A stretch of DNA of 23,014 bases from Phoronis ovalis (Eukaryota > Phoronida > Phoronidae): the NCBI GenBank assembly GCA_028565635.1, contig JAOXYB010082054.1, positions 1-23,014 on the forward strand. The letters run 5' to 3'. A program made the position numbers and the translations under genes. The notes beneath the pieces were generated by a model. The model was not told the DNA's origin, searched no databases, and saw nothing but the letters and a program-made list of their open reading frames with translations. Numbering within the stretch: the stretch's first letter is position 1; each line of letters opens with the position of its first letter. Below, piece after piece: positions 1 to 11,000 of the stretch.

Positions 1-102
1 TATACATACAAAGATGGCTTTACAACTACAGAAACTACATCATATGATGGGCATCTGTCTGCACCCGCAGACCTCTTTGTTATTATGTTATCTGTACAGT
101 AA
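1..102 (+). other. possible C-terminal coding fragment of an upstream gene
   Basis: Frame 1 is open from the first base through 33 codons to a TAA at 100-102. The reading (KDGFTTTETTSYDGHLSAPA and on to DLFVIMLSVQ) has mixed composition and few A/T-only codons, unlike the flanking non-coding DNA. An AATAAA follows at 112-117. It could be the 3' terminal exon of a + strand gene lying left of the window. I do not recognise the protein, and 33 open codons can arise by chance. Confidence 0.2.
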
Positions 103-111
103 TTATATTCT

Positions 112-117
112 AATAAA
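112..117 (+). terminator. candidate poly(A) signal AATAAA
   Basis: AATAAA lies 10 bases after the TAA of the possible upstream coding fragment. It would give that gene a very short 3' UTR. No convincing GT-rich downstream element is visible, so this is weak. Confidence 0.15.
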
Positions 118-640
118 AGGTATGATGCCTATTAAAAAAAATTAATTACTACATTGTGCGTAAATTTTCATTGATGCACATCTGAGATGACTTTCCTAAT
201 GTTGCAATCTAATCTATAAGCAGAGTATGTAACTAATTTCAGTTTTTCCTGTAAACTATTGTGTTGCATCCAATTTATAAAAAAAAGGTATTAAAAAAGA
301 CGGACAACACAAAGAATTTTGAGGTATCATTGTGTGTTAGGATGTGCATATTATGTATTTGGGACACACTAGTGTGCCTGCGTAGAGAGCACGGGAGGGA
401 GTTAATTATAATGTAATTGTTCCTAATCCATGTGCTGTACTATTACACCTCAATGTTGCTGTTTGTTCAGGCAGTGGGATCATTGCTTTGGTTTCCAAAG
501 TACACACCAGGGGGACACTAGTCGTTTATTTTCTAATCAGTTTAACAGCCAATAATGACGGTAATTCCCTTACTATATTGATTTGTAATTTGAAGAGGGT
601 TATTTGTACATCGCTTTACAAGTGATAAAACACCTTTGCT
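118..640. other. non-coding stretch upstream of CCDC60
   Basis: No exon-like open frame with splice sites is visible on either strand. There is a 12-bp palindrome CACACTAGTGTG at 365-376 and a related GGGGACACTAGT at about 511-522, both probably chance. Otherwise this is A/T-rich intergenic DNA. Confidence 0.5.
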
Positions 641-1121
641 TCATAAAAACAAATTTACTAAACAGTGGCTACCAGCGACACCAAGCGAAGGATTAACAAA
701 TGATGGACGGGAATATGTGTATTATCGTATCCACGCGACGGCTGTTTAGTTTACTCGAACACCCGTCATCGTTGGCCTGTCATATTTTTTACAAACCATT
801 CGCGCCGTGAAGGATTTATAGTTATCTATGAATTTAAAAAGAATGGAATTTTTCATTAATATCTGAACATTTTAAAACTGTGTTGAATATACTTTTGTTA
901 TTAACGGGACGTGGATTAAATTTTAATTTTCAACTAGGGAGTAAAAGAGAATGTCCCGAATAATCTCGCGCGTGCTTAATTCATGGTCGAAGTGGTTTTC
1001 GAATGTTGTGAATAAAAGTTCATGAAATATGCGTATTCAAACTATGGAACGATACAAGCCAACATATTTCGTTAGGTGAAATCATTTAAAACCTACGCTA
1101 AGTCATAATTTGAGTAAAACG
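641..1121 (+). promoter_or_regulatory. likely CCDC60 promoter and 5' non-coding exon
   Basis: CpG dinucleotides cluster here (for example ACGCGACGG near 735, CGCGCC near 800, CTCGCGCG near 964), while the rest of the window is poor in CpG. The stretch ends in a near-consensus donor, ACGGTAAGT, with GT at 1122. That fits a promoter followed by an untranslated first exon that splices to the acceptor at 1751-1753 ahead of the start codon. No TATA box or X-box that I would defend is visible, and the start site cannot be placed from sequence. Confidence 0.4.
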
Positions 1122-1753
1122 GTAAGTATTTAAGTTGAGCGCAACGAAATAAAGTTTGGCTTTCAGTTTGGTCTTGGACTTTTTTATGGTTGTCGGCAGT
1201 GAGGTTTCAGTTGGTACCTGTAGACACTTTCAGCTACACGCCAAGCTACAAAGTATGGGTATCCCAATGTAGATTAATTCATCAAACTTCATTTCGAAGC
1301 GGTGGAGCTCACAATTTGGGTGTCAATTTAACCCACGGAGATTTGATATTGGCAGTGTTCTAATGACAGAAATAGTTTGATATTTGAAATTCAAGATTTG
1401 TTAAGACTGTAAATAACTATACGATTTTATATCAATACACAAATTAAAAAGTTAAATTTGTAAATATTCGAAAAGTTAATTGTTAAAAATTTCTTTGGTC
1501 AACACACTAGCGAAAGTGTTTATACTAGCCCTCCTGCAGATTGTATAGAAAGGCAAATGTATGACCTCCAGTATTAAAATCCTTTACTAAATAATGTTTA
1601 CAACTTTTACCTTTACAAAAAAGTTGCGTGCTTTTACAAAAAATTACATAATATTGCAGTTCCACCAAGAAGTATATCGGCTACGTACCAGCAGTAAAGA
1701 GCTTTTCGACTGCAACTGAATTTATCTTTGCTAATTATGGCTTTGCATTTCAG
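1122..1753 (+). other. probable 5' UTR intron of CCDC60
   Basis: It is bounded by the donor GTAAGT at 1122 and the acceptor TTTGCATTTCAG ending at 1753. It is A/T-rich, with no coding signal. The donor choice is inferred from its strength and spacing; the acceptor is well supported because the coding exon starts 16 bases later. Confidence 0.45.
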
Positions 1754-2090
1754 ATAACATTTTATAAAGATGATGAAAGTTTCAATTGCTAAGTCTCCCT
1801 CAGATCCACGGAGTTATGTTAAGCAAGTGCCTCTTCCTATCCCGTCTCAGAAGGGGGTACCCATTCAAGCAAGGGTACTTTCAGCATTACCCGGACATAC
1901 AGACACAGTATATAATCCAAAAACACCTACTCGGGAAGAAGTTTGGTCAGATAATTACAAGCGACGCCGTGTTCAATGGACTTCACAAGGTTTTCGAGCA
2001 TTGAATTATAAGCCATACCAAGGAATAGGTGATCCATTTTATTTAGACAATAAGAAACTCATCTTGAATGCTCTGGGCCAGTGGAATGAG
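1754..2090 (+). CDS. CCDC60: CCDC60 exon 1: 16-nt 5' UTR plus codons 1-107
   Basis: The acceptor TTTCAG ends at 1753 and the ATG is at 1770, followed by a second ATG codon. The donor is GAG|GTTTGT at 2091, in phase 0. It encodes a basic, Tyr- and Pro-containing N-terminus (VPLPIPSQKG, then RRRVQWTSQG). An out-of-frame ORF within it is a shadow. Confidence 0.85.
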
Positions 2091-5000
2091 GTTTGTATGA
2101 TTTAATTGTTTTTTAAACCCAGATCAGTATCAAAGTTTTAAAACCTGGTTGGTTCACCTGCTATGTTGATTTACTTATAGAAGTAAATAGTAATTAAATA
2201 GTAAAAACATGTTCTGTCCAGTCCATCCTAAATGTCACTCTATAAAGTTTTAAGAAATTTGTTTGGATACATCCAGAAATATGATCATTATTAATTGGGT
2301 AGTTTTACAGTGTAAGAAGATATTAAAATATCTTGTTACACTGTAACATGACTAACTATTGCACCTAATATTTTATATGAACTTCTATCATGTATGAGTG
2401 TTTTTAAAACAAACTGTTTATACTCACATTAGGCTCTTATCAACATTTATTACAGTTAATAGTCCATACTGTCAAACATGTAATAAATCACCTAGTACAA
2501 TCAAATTACAAACTTGCCCTGTATTAATATTTACTAGATTAGTGTTTGCACTAAGTGGTATCTTTCTTGCATTTTGAAAAATAAGTATTGTTTTTGCTGC
2601 CATTTTTGATTGATTTTTGGTTTTATAGTGAGAAAGTAAGTGGAAATCAATAAAAGCAATTTCATGAAAATAAAATATGGCTATCTGTAATGCACTTTTA
2701 TTGATAAAATTATAGTTACCAGTATATTTATTGACTCTTTTGTCAAGCGAAATTGTAGCTGTTAAACATAGATGTAAATATTGCAAAATACCATATACAA
2801 AGTATAAAACGTAATTAAATTAAGCCTACTGCTAAATTTTAAGACCCTTCCAGTAATAAGGTATGACTTCGTTATTTGATAGCATTTTCTGCTGACCTTT
2901 TTGCTATCCAACTATTTGGTAATAATATTTAATACATGAATTGATGTGACATTTAACCCAATTCGTATCCATAAAAAATATCAAGCTGGGATTCTGAAAA
3001 AAGGGTAATTTTCTGCACAGTATTTTTTACATGATTAAATGTTAGTTACTAGGACATCTTTCCTTATTTTTGGACACTACATAAGGCGAGTTGAAATCAC
3101 AAGGTCTGATTCAAATCAGTGGATGGTATGCATGTTTGTGAACAATTATGCATAAAAAGTGCTATTTTTAAAAACAAAGCATGTTAACGTGTGTTGCACA
3201 GTCAGGGTTAATTTTTCAATCAAATATACAAAAAGGGATACCTTATTTGGTTATTTTAATTCCATTACATCCCTGATAAAAAATGTATCTAAAATTTCTT
3301 TTAGTCCTTGAAAAGTGGTCAAAATAAAAAGATGGAAAAATGCATTTAGGTGTTTTTTCAAAAACCCATAGACACACAAACATGGGACCAGTTATTCCAC
3401 TGAGTCGGACCCCCGCATTGAAGCTAACTCATAAAATTATTTGTATTCACCTTTTTGCTTCACCTAGGTTAGTTAGTAAACAGTGACAGGGTTATATTTT
3501 TTGCAAGAGGAAATGCAAGAAAAAAAACTAAGATAGAATGCTTTTGTACTCAGATGCCTATACCAATAACTAGTGCACTCAACACAAAAAAGTAATTCAT
3601 GTCAAACACTTAAAAATGTTGTAAAGATATATCACTGTTCTTTAGAATTATGTTCCTAAAGAGTCCGAGACACAAAGCAGTTCAGATGAAGATGATCAGC
3701 TGAAGATTCCCCCAAAACCTATGGTGAGAATTAGAAGAATATACATTGAATATAAGCTATTACTTTATTACTTTTTACTCTTATTTCCTAAGTTTGGTCT
3801 TGCTAAAAAGCCATGTTAAATGTAATATTCTGACATAATCACAAAGTTGCATGATTACAGAAATATAATTATGTAGAGACTTTTCATATTATTTCACATC
3901 ACTGGTTTATTACTTATTTTCTATGCATTTTCTCCCTGTTCTTGCATTGATGAACATTTTAAACTTATTACAGAATTGCATGATCTTAGAAAGTTTAATT
4001 ATGTTTAGATGTTTAACTGGGCAGAAAGGATGTATAGTCTAAATATCAGTGCATCCTTACTCTTTCAGACTCCTGCTAAATTTGTTCTCAGAAGGACAAG
4101 GAAAGATATAAATACTTTACCTAAAGAAATTGCAAAAGCAAGGTAGGTCTAGGTGAAATAGCGAAAAACAGTTGCTTCTGTGTTTTCGCCTTTTAATAAG
4201 CAGAATACTGATTATTATTATGTAGTTTACACAAAAACCCACTTGAATTACAATTTGTATTTTAAAAAAATATTGTCACTAGAAATTGTCACATCTGCTT
4301 ATGGCATTCAAGCTCTCAATTTTAATATTTTCCAGATTTTTTGCAAATATCAATTATTTTTGAAATACAATAGTACTTCTAAACATTTTCCCAATAAAAG
4401 GAACTGAGGGCAGTCTAGATATTGCCTTTTTATGTACATGATTGTAGAAAGTGTAAAAATGATATTATGAAAAGTAAACCACTAAACTTCTTAAAAGTTA
4501 ATGCAAAATAGTTACATATGACATAGATGAAAATAAAAATATCCATTTTACAAACAAAATTACAAGAAAACTAATTTGTTGATTATACAAGACACAAACA
4601 ACCACATTAATTTATATTTACATGTTATTTACAGCATAACCATTACATACTATAATCTAGCAGTTAAGGCTACCCATAATTTAATGCAATTTACTTGAAC
4701 TAAATTGATACTAATTACCACTATTTGAAGGTAGCCACTGAAACTTGTGTTTGTCACAGTCAGTTAGTAAATTGCTACTATTATACCTGTAGGGGAACTT
4801 TTCAAGATATGTCTATTGGGAATAATTTATCTTTTGGAATTATTTAACCTGTTTTTTTAGGCCCATATTAAACTTGCAGTGTTCAAAACAAAGATGAAAA
4901 TAAATGTTTAAGTTGCTGAATTTAATATTAATAGTTGACATTTACAAAGATTAAGATCTCTAGATACAAAGAGGTGTATATATATTTCAACCCATACCTT

Positions 5001-8000
5001 TGGATTCATTAGCACTAAAGTATAACCTTTGCAAAAATATATACTTTTACATGTCTATACTTCATTTTCTTTATGAAAATTAATAAAGAATGTTATATCA
5101 TAGTAAACAGTGTTTTATCTCTCCTTAAAACTAACAGGCTAGAAAATGTGTTTTATATAATTCTTAATAACAAGCATGATTTCTTACTTTTGATTTTGGA
5201 TTTCTTACTTTAAGCTCCTTGTCAATAACTAATCCATATGAATTCTCCCCAAGTCTAGTTTTATTCAAGGACATTTATGAAAATTCAGAAAATTATATAT
5301 CAAATTTCTATAGCCCATTACTGTCTTATGCACTCAGACAAAAGTCTCCATTTTATGCTCATATAAATAAAATACCACAGGGGAGTTGTTATGAAAGTTT
5401 TCTAGTAAACAGCTTCAAAGTTTTTTGTCAATGAGTAAAGCTAACTGTTCTCATTGTTAACTGAAGCTTAAATGTTTGATTGATATCAGTGAGAAAGGGT
5501 GAATAGATTTAATTTTATTGCATAGAATTAAGTTATCAAAATATGGACATTTATTTTTTGGGGTTCAGTTTCTGCATAAACAACTATAATGATCGAGTAA
5601 TATAATACCAGTTACATTTAGATATAAAAACATAATAGCCAATGCATATGGTAATATTGTTTTCATGCACTCCTGCATTCATTAATAATACACAATACCA
5701 TGGTTTTCTTTAAGGCTTAAAACAGGTAATACTATTCATCATAAATTTAAAAAGACCAGAACATTTCTGTTCAGTATTATGTACTTTTAGAGTAGTATAC
5801 TTGCTTCTTTGATAAGATGTGTGGATAATAACAACAAGCATACACACATTATAAGACGATCATGTTTGGCTTTTGCCACCATAAAGCACTGAATTTCACA
5901 ATCTTTACCTCCAACAACAATTTTTATTCAGATCTTACCTTTGTTTAAATCATGTTCAGACTTATTTAAGGATGCTATACATGCATGGCAACAATGTTTT
6001 TTCTTACAGAAAATTTACAGCCAGTTTTAATATTGTTTTTAATGTTTTATTCAATATTTATTTTACTTTGAAGTAAATACCAAATTAAACTTAAAAATAC
6101 TTTAAAATAATTAAGAAATTTTTAAAGTTAATATATAATAATTTAATCTTTTACTCCTAATAGTAGCTAGATCTTAGGCTACTCATCAATGACATCTTCT
6201 TAATATAAGTACAACAATTCATTTCCAAATATAAACATCATCATAAACAGAAAAAACAACTGAACATATAGAAGCGCATTGATAACTGTGATTTTAATTT
6301 CTCATTCCAGAAATCTGATAAGAAATGTGAAACTTGGACATAATTTTTTTGCATCTCTGCGTAAGGGGGATTTAGATAAGAGAACACGAGATGACAGGGA
6401 ACAGCAACAGAAGTTAGACAAGCAGAGGCGAGAAATGCAAGCTCCGAGGTATGACAGCTCATCAGATGAAGAAGTCAGGGATATTGATGACGAACTGTGC
6501 AAAGAAGTAGATCTGAAAATGTAAGTGAATTGCATTCCTTAGTTTTATTATTTATACCCAAGTCAGGAGTTGGCATGCATTTGTGTCTGCGTATATATGT
6601 GTGTGTGCGTGCATGCATGTGTATATACACACGTACATAGTGTCTCACATTAACTGGTATGTTAATAACAAGCTAATTTAAAACACAAATGACATCATAA
6701 AACTGCCAATTACTCACAGCATAATTAAGGATCAAAAAAATTTGACCGATCTGTGCACAATGTTCCTGAAGTTATTTCAAGGGAACTTAAAAAAACTTGT
6801 GTAATATTATAAAGTAGTAAATAAGACCTCTAACATTCACTAAATTCAGCTGTATCTTGTAGTTTTAAAATTTGCGTACTTACTCAAAGTTCGTTTACAT
6901 GAAACTCATTATATTAAACATATGGGAAAATTGCATAGTTATGATTTTGTTTAACCTGTGACTTTGTTGTGATAACCAAAATAATCACCATCAATACATT
7001 GGGTAGTCTCCTGCATGCAATACGTGTAAAGCAATAACATCAAACCTCCTTTTCAGTAAATGGAAGTGTCATTTATCTGTTTTCTAAGTTGTTTTTCCCA
7101 TTATTTATCCGTAGTACTTTAATTACCTGTTCTCTATAGATTTTACCATGGGAATAGTGCACAGTAAGTAATTATGACTGAAATAGAATAGAAAATGTTT
7201 TAGACACTTAGTATATTTTCTTATATAGATAGAACACTTTTGGTTTTATTTACTGTTGCACTAAATATTAGGAAGCATGTGTGACCTTAGTTCCTTTAGG
7301 CTGTGTCAAAATATCCTTAGGAAACACAGACATATTTAAAACTGAAACATATTTTGCTATAAAAAAAATAGCTTTTATTTTTACTGGTCACTTGCATTCA
7401 AGTTGTTAAATTATAATCTATTTAAAAAATGTATTTGCTGCTGTGTTACTGATTATTGTAAACTAACCATTAATTTTTCTCCATTAAAAAAACTTTTATC
7501 GTGAACAGTTTAGTGTGTTACTGATATAACACACAATGGTGTATTAGTGTAAATCACAAAACAAACCTGCATCCGTATTAATTTTATTTTCTTGTATTTT
7601 ATTATTTCAAAAATTTTCACCTTAGGACAATTTTTTCCTGTAAATAGCCATGCCAAATTTAATACATTAGCCATTTTCTGAAATATTAGTGCAGCATAGT
7701 AGTCTGCTCATTAGTAATCTAAACATAAGCACAAAAACTTGTAATCTTTCAATAAATGATTGAAAAAAATTCATATCCCCCAAATGATATGAGAATTCTT
7801 TAAATTGAACTACAGGTAAAACTTTTATTATCGTTTCAGTTTTATGCAAAATGATGATGATAAACACTCTTCGGCTGATGATAATGACCATCAAGAATTA
7901 CCAGTGAAAATAAGTCGGGTAGCTTTCTCTAGGTAATTGTTTGAAATGTTTGTCGTTTTATAACGGAACTTTATTATTACTAGGTGTTGTTAGAAAAAAA

Positions 8001-11000
8001 ATCTTATCATTTGAGGTAGAGTCAACAAGTATATAATTATTATAATTATTATAATCTTTCAACTTTTATTTTATTATTTTTGGTCTTCATTGTTTTTCGT
8101 CATACTATGTATAATAAATCATAAATCATAAATTCCTGTATATATTGTCAAGCAAACAAAACTTGATTTTGAAATTTTTATTCTAAACTAAAAGTTTGTA
8201 TCTTTACTTCTTTAGGGTTGATAGCCCCGAGGATGGGACACTGTCGAGAGCGAAATCAGCTCCACAGCCTCGAGTTGCTAGCAGAATGAGCAGACAGAAG
8301 AAATTTAAGAATGCCAGACCATATACACCCAATCATACAAATATTAGCACTGCTCAAGATCGACCTGAAATAGAGGAAGATATTCAAGCGTAAGTACATG
8401 AAATCAGAAACCAGAAATTATGTTACCATGTCCCCCCCTGGAAATGTTATTATATTACAGTGTACACTGATACAAATATTTCATAATTAGTTTTACAAAA
8501 TATTTTTTATTTTATATTATTGAATGAGTCTTTGCTTAAAGTATTTTTTGCGTTTTCACTTCATAAATCTGCAACTAAACTTCATTAGTGGACATGCAGA
8601 CAAGACATTTCTTTGCTTTATGCTAGTATATATAAAACTCTGAGAGTTTTATATATCATAGCTTTATGTATATTCAAATGATGCAAATGTGTAAATATGG
8701 AACATTATTTCAGTTTTAATTATTTTACCTTCTGCTGATTTTAGGCAATTTTATGTACTGTTTTCAGTGAATCACTGTTCAAGCAGCTATGTGTTCTTCA
8801 TTGGTTACTGCAAGCCATGAACCTGCAACCACATGCTGCAATGGGACCTATTCTCACCTGCTGGGATCTAAAGTAAGACAATAATGTTCTCAATATAATG
8901 AAATCAAAACACCTATTTTTACACAATCTTCAAATTCCATCAAAGCTATAGATGGTCAAATAATAACTATAAACAGTTGTAGCAAAACAAGTTAATTAGG
9001 AGATTTTTGTGATAGTAGATTATAGGGAAAGATCATTGATGGAAATTATGTAAAAAATGCTAATTTTGTACAGAGATATTGGCGGAAAGAAGACCACTCA
9101 GAAGAAGCTGCAGAAAGAAAAGCAAAGTATTGAACAAGGGGAACAATTTCTCAGCACCTTAAACAAGTCCCCAAAGGTAAAGACAGAACAAATTAATACC
9201 CAGTCAGTTCTTCTGAACTGAAATTAGTACTATGATACTATTAGCACTAGATCATCTTCTATTAGGCTTACATAAAAATTAGATTGAGGTTAATTAATTT
9301 TGTAATAAATTTAAATAAATTATTTTTGCTTTAAATATTATTTAGCCGTATTAATTAAATGACATTTGCAGTTAAATTTGACTGTTTCCTGTAATGGATA
9401 GATAGTGAGAATATAATACTACTGTATAGATGCCATAACTATTTTAACCATAATGTATTACCTGGTAAATAATAGTGAAATAACCAGAATTTTTGTGTTG
9501 AAAAGAGCTAAATTGCATAAAGACAAAACATTTTCGGTGTACCATACTTTTTTGGATTCTAAGAAATACACGTCTTGTTTCTGTTGCAATAAATCCTGTT
9601 CTTGTATTTGTAAGACACCAAGACGCATGAGTCAAAGGGGCAATAAAATGCAACGTCGGTTCTCCAAAAAACGATCAGGGTCAATCTCAGGTGGCCACAC
9701 ACCTTCTGTACCAAGCCCTGCCAGCAGTATGCAACATTTAAATAATTTACCATCGGGAAAAGACTCAGACAGAAAAGCAGATGATATGAGTAGTATTGCT
9801 GAAGAGTCGGATCAAGGAAGTATAAAAGGACTGAAACAAGGTAATTAATTTTGTTAATGATATACCTAGTCTATGAAAGGGAAGTTTTTGTCATATTCTT
9901 CTTTTTACAACCATGCATGTTCAATAAACAATTTTATCCATCTTTTTAGAAAATATTATTGCTTAAGTATTAGGATTATTTCATTTATCAAAAGGATAAT
10001 CCTTGATAACTGAATAAACAAATACACAATTGATTAAATAAATAAGTCACCTGACTTTCCTAATTTCTTTTAGATGATAACAGTAGCATTGAAAAAAATA
10101 ACAATAAAATACAAGAAGATACCATAAAAGAGGAAGAACCAGCTGAAGTATTAACAGTAGAACATCAGAATGAAACTGCACAGGAAGAGAAAACAGATGC
10201 ACTGCCTCAATTTCAAAGCTACTTCAAAGATGAAAAGTAAGTTTTCAGGTTTACTACTGATTATCGTTTCTTGCATTCAAAAAGTGAAATATAAAAAAGT
10301 GTGTTTCTTTCTATTTATTATTTATAACTGTTTCATGTTTTGAAAATCGTTGTTAGGTACCGAGTTGAAGATAATGTTTGGTAATTCATTTGTGTACATG
10401 TAGACCCAGGGTCAAACTTGTTTTTAAAAATAGTCCTTTTTGTGCTTTTGTTCATAAACATGCATACCATCCACTGTTTTGAGTTGGATCCCTGGGCATG
10501 TAAAAGAAAAATATACCTTTTGAAAATGATAAATGGCTAAAGAATATCCAAATTATGAAACAAAAATGTATCAAATTGTCTTCCTAGATACAAATTATTG
10601 TTCTTGGACAGTAGTCAGGGTTCCAGCTAAATAGGGATGTGCAACCCAGTAGTTTTTTATCAATTTAGTGGATCCGTTTTTTTTACCAAGTTAGCAGAAC
10701 TAGATCTTGTTTTTACTTAATTTCTGTCAGAAAACATGCTTTTCATTTTTTTTTTGTAAATGAGTTTTAACCAATACATAGCAATTTTTTTTTTTTGCAA
10801 GCAAACTTGTTTTTTGGCAGAAAAAATAGTTAAGAGAATCCAGTTTTTAGGGCCAGACCACACACTCCTACCCAGAATTTTATAAAGTACTATTAATATG
10901 GAAATAAGTAACTTACTCTAACACATTTGTTACTACCAGGCAGGAACAAACTATCAAGGGAAAATCACGTTTGTATGTTAGGATTCTCACACCTATTTGT

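Larger units (their letters stand above)
2091..3645 (+). other. CCDC60 intron 1 (1555 bp)
   Basis: It is A/T-rich and has no supported exon. It holds a 42-bp hairpin (2305-2346) and an inverted-repeat element (about 3100-3414), both listed separately. A 104-codon - strand frame at 2472-2786 has no homology I recognise and no splice context. Confidence 0.7.

Noticed and set aside
365-376. 12-bp palindrome CACACTAGTGTG
   Set aside because: It is short, has no extension and no neighbouring partner of the same structure; expected at some frequency by chance.
2305-2346. microRNA precursor interpretation of the hairpin
   Set aside because: A two-base centre and only 20-bp arms do not fit a typical precursor with a terminal loop and about 30-bp stem.
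2472-2786. 104-codon - strand frame in intron 1
   Set aside because: The A/T-driven composition, absence of homology and absence of splice signals suggest a chance open frame.
6241-6535. Two - strand frames overlapping exon 4
   Set aside because: They are antisense shadows of the charged CCDC60 exon 4, whose splice sites and homology are clear.
9453-9614. In-frame extension of exon 9 upstream, with a Cys-rich run
   Set aside because: The family-like sequence starts at TPRRMS after the acceptor ending at 9614. The upstream part is A/T-rich and reads like intron, and the exon 8 donor at 9177 leads to an in-frame stop, so full retention would truncate the protein.
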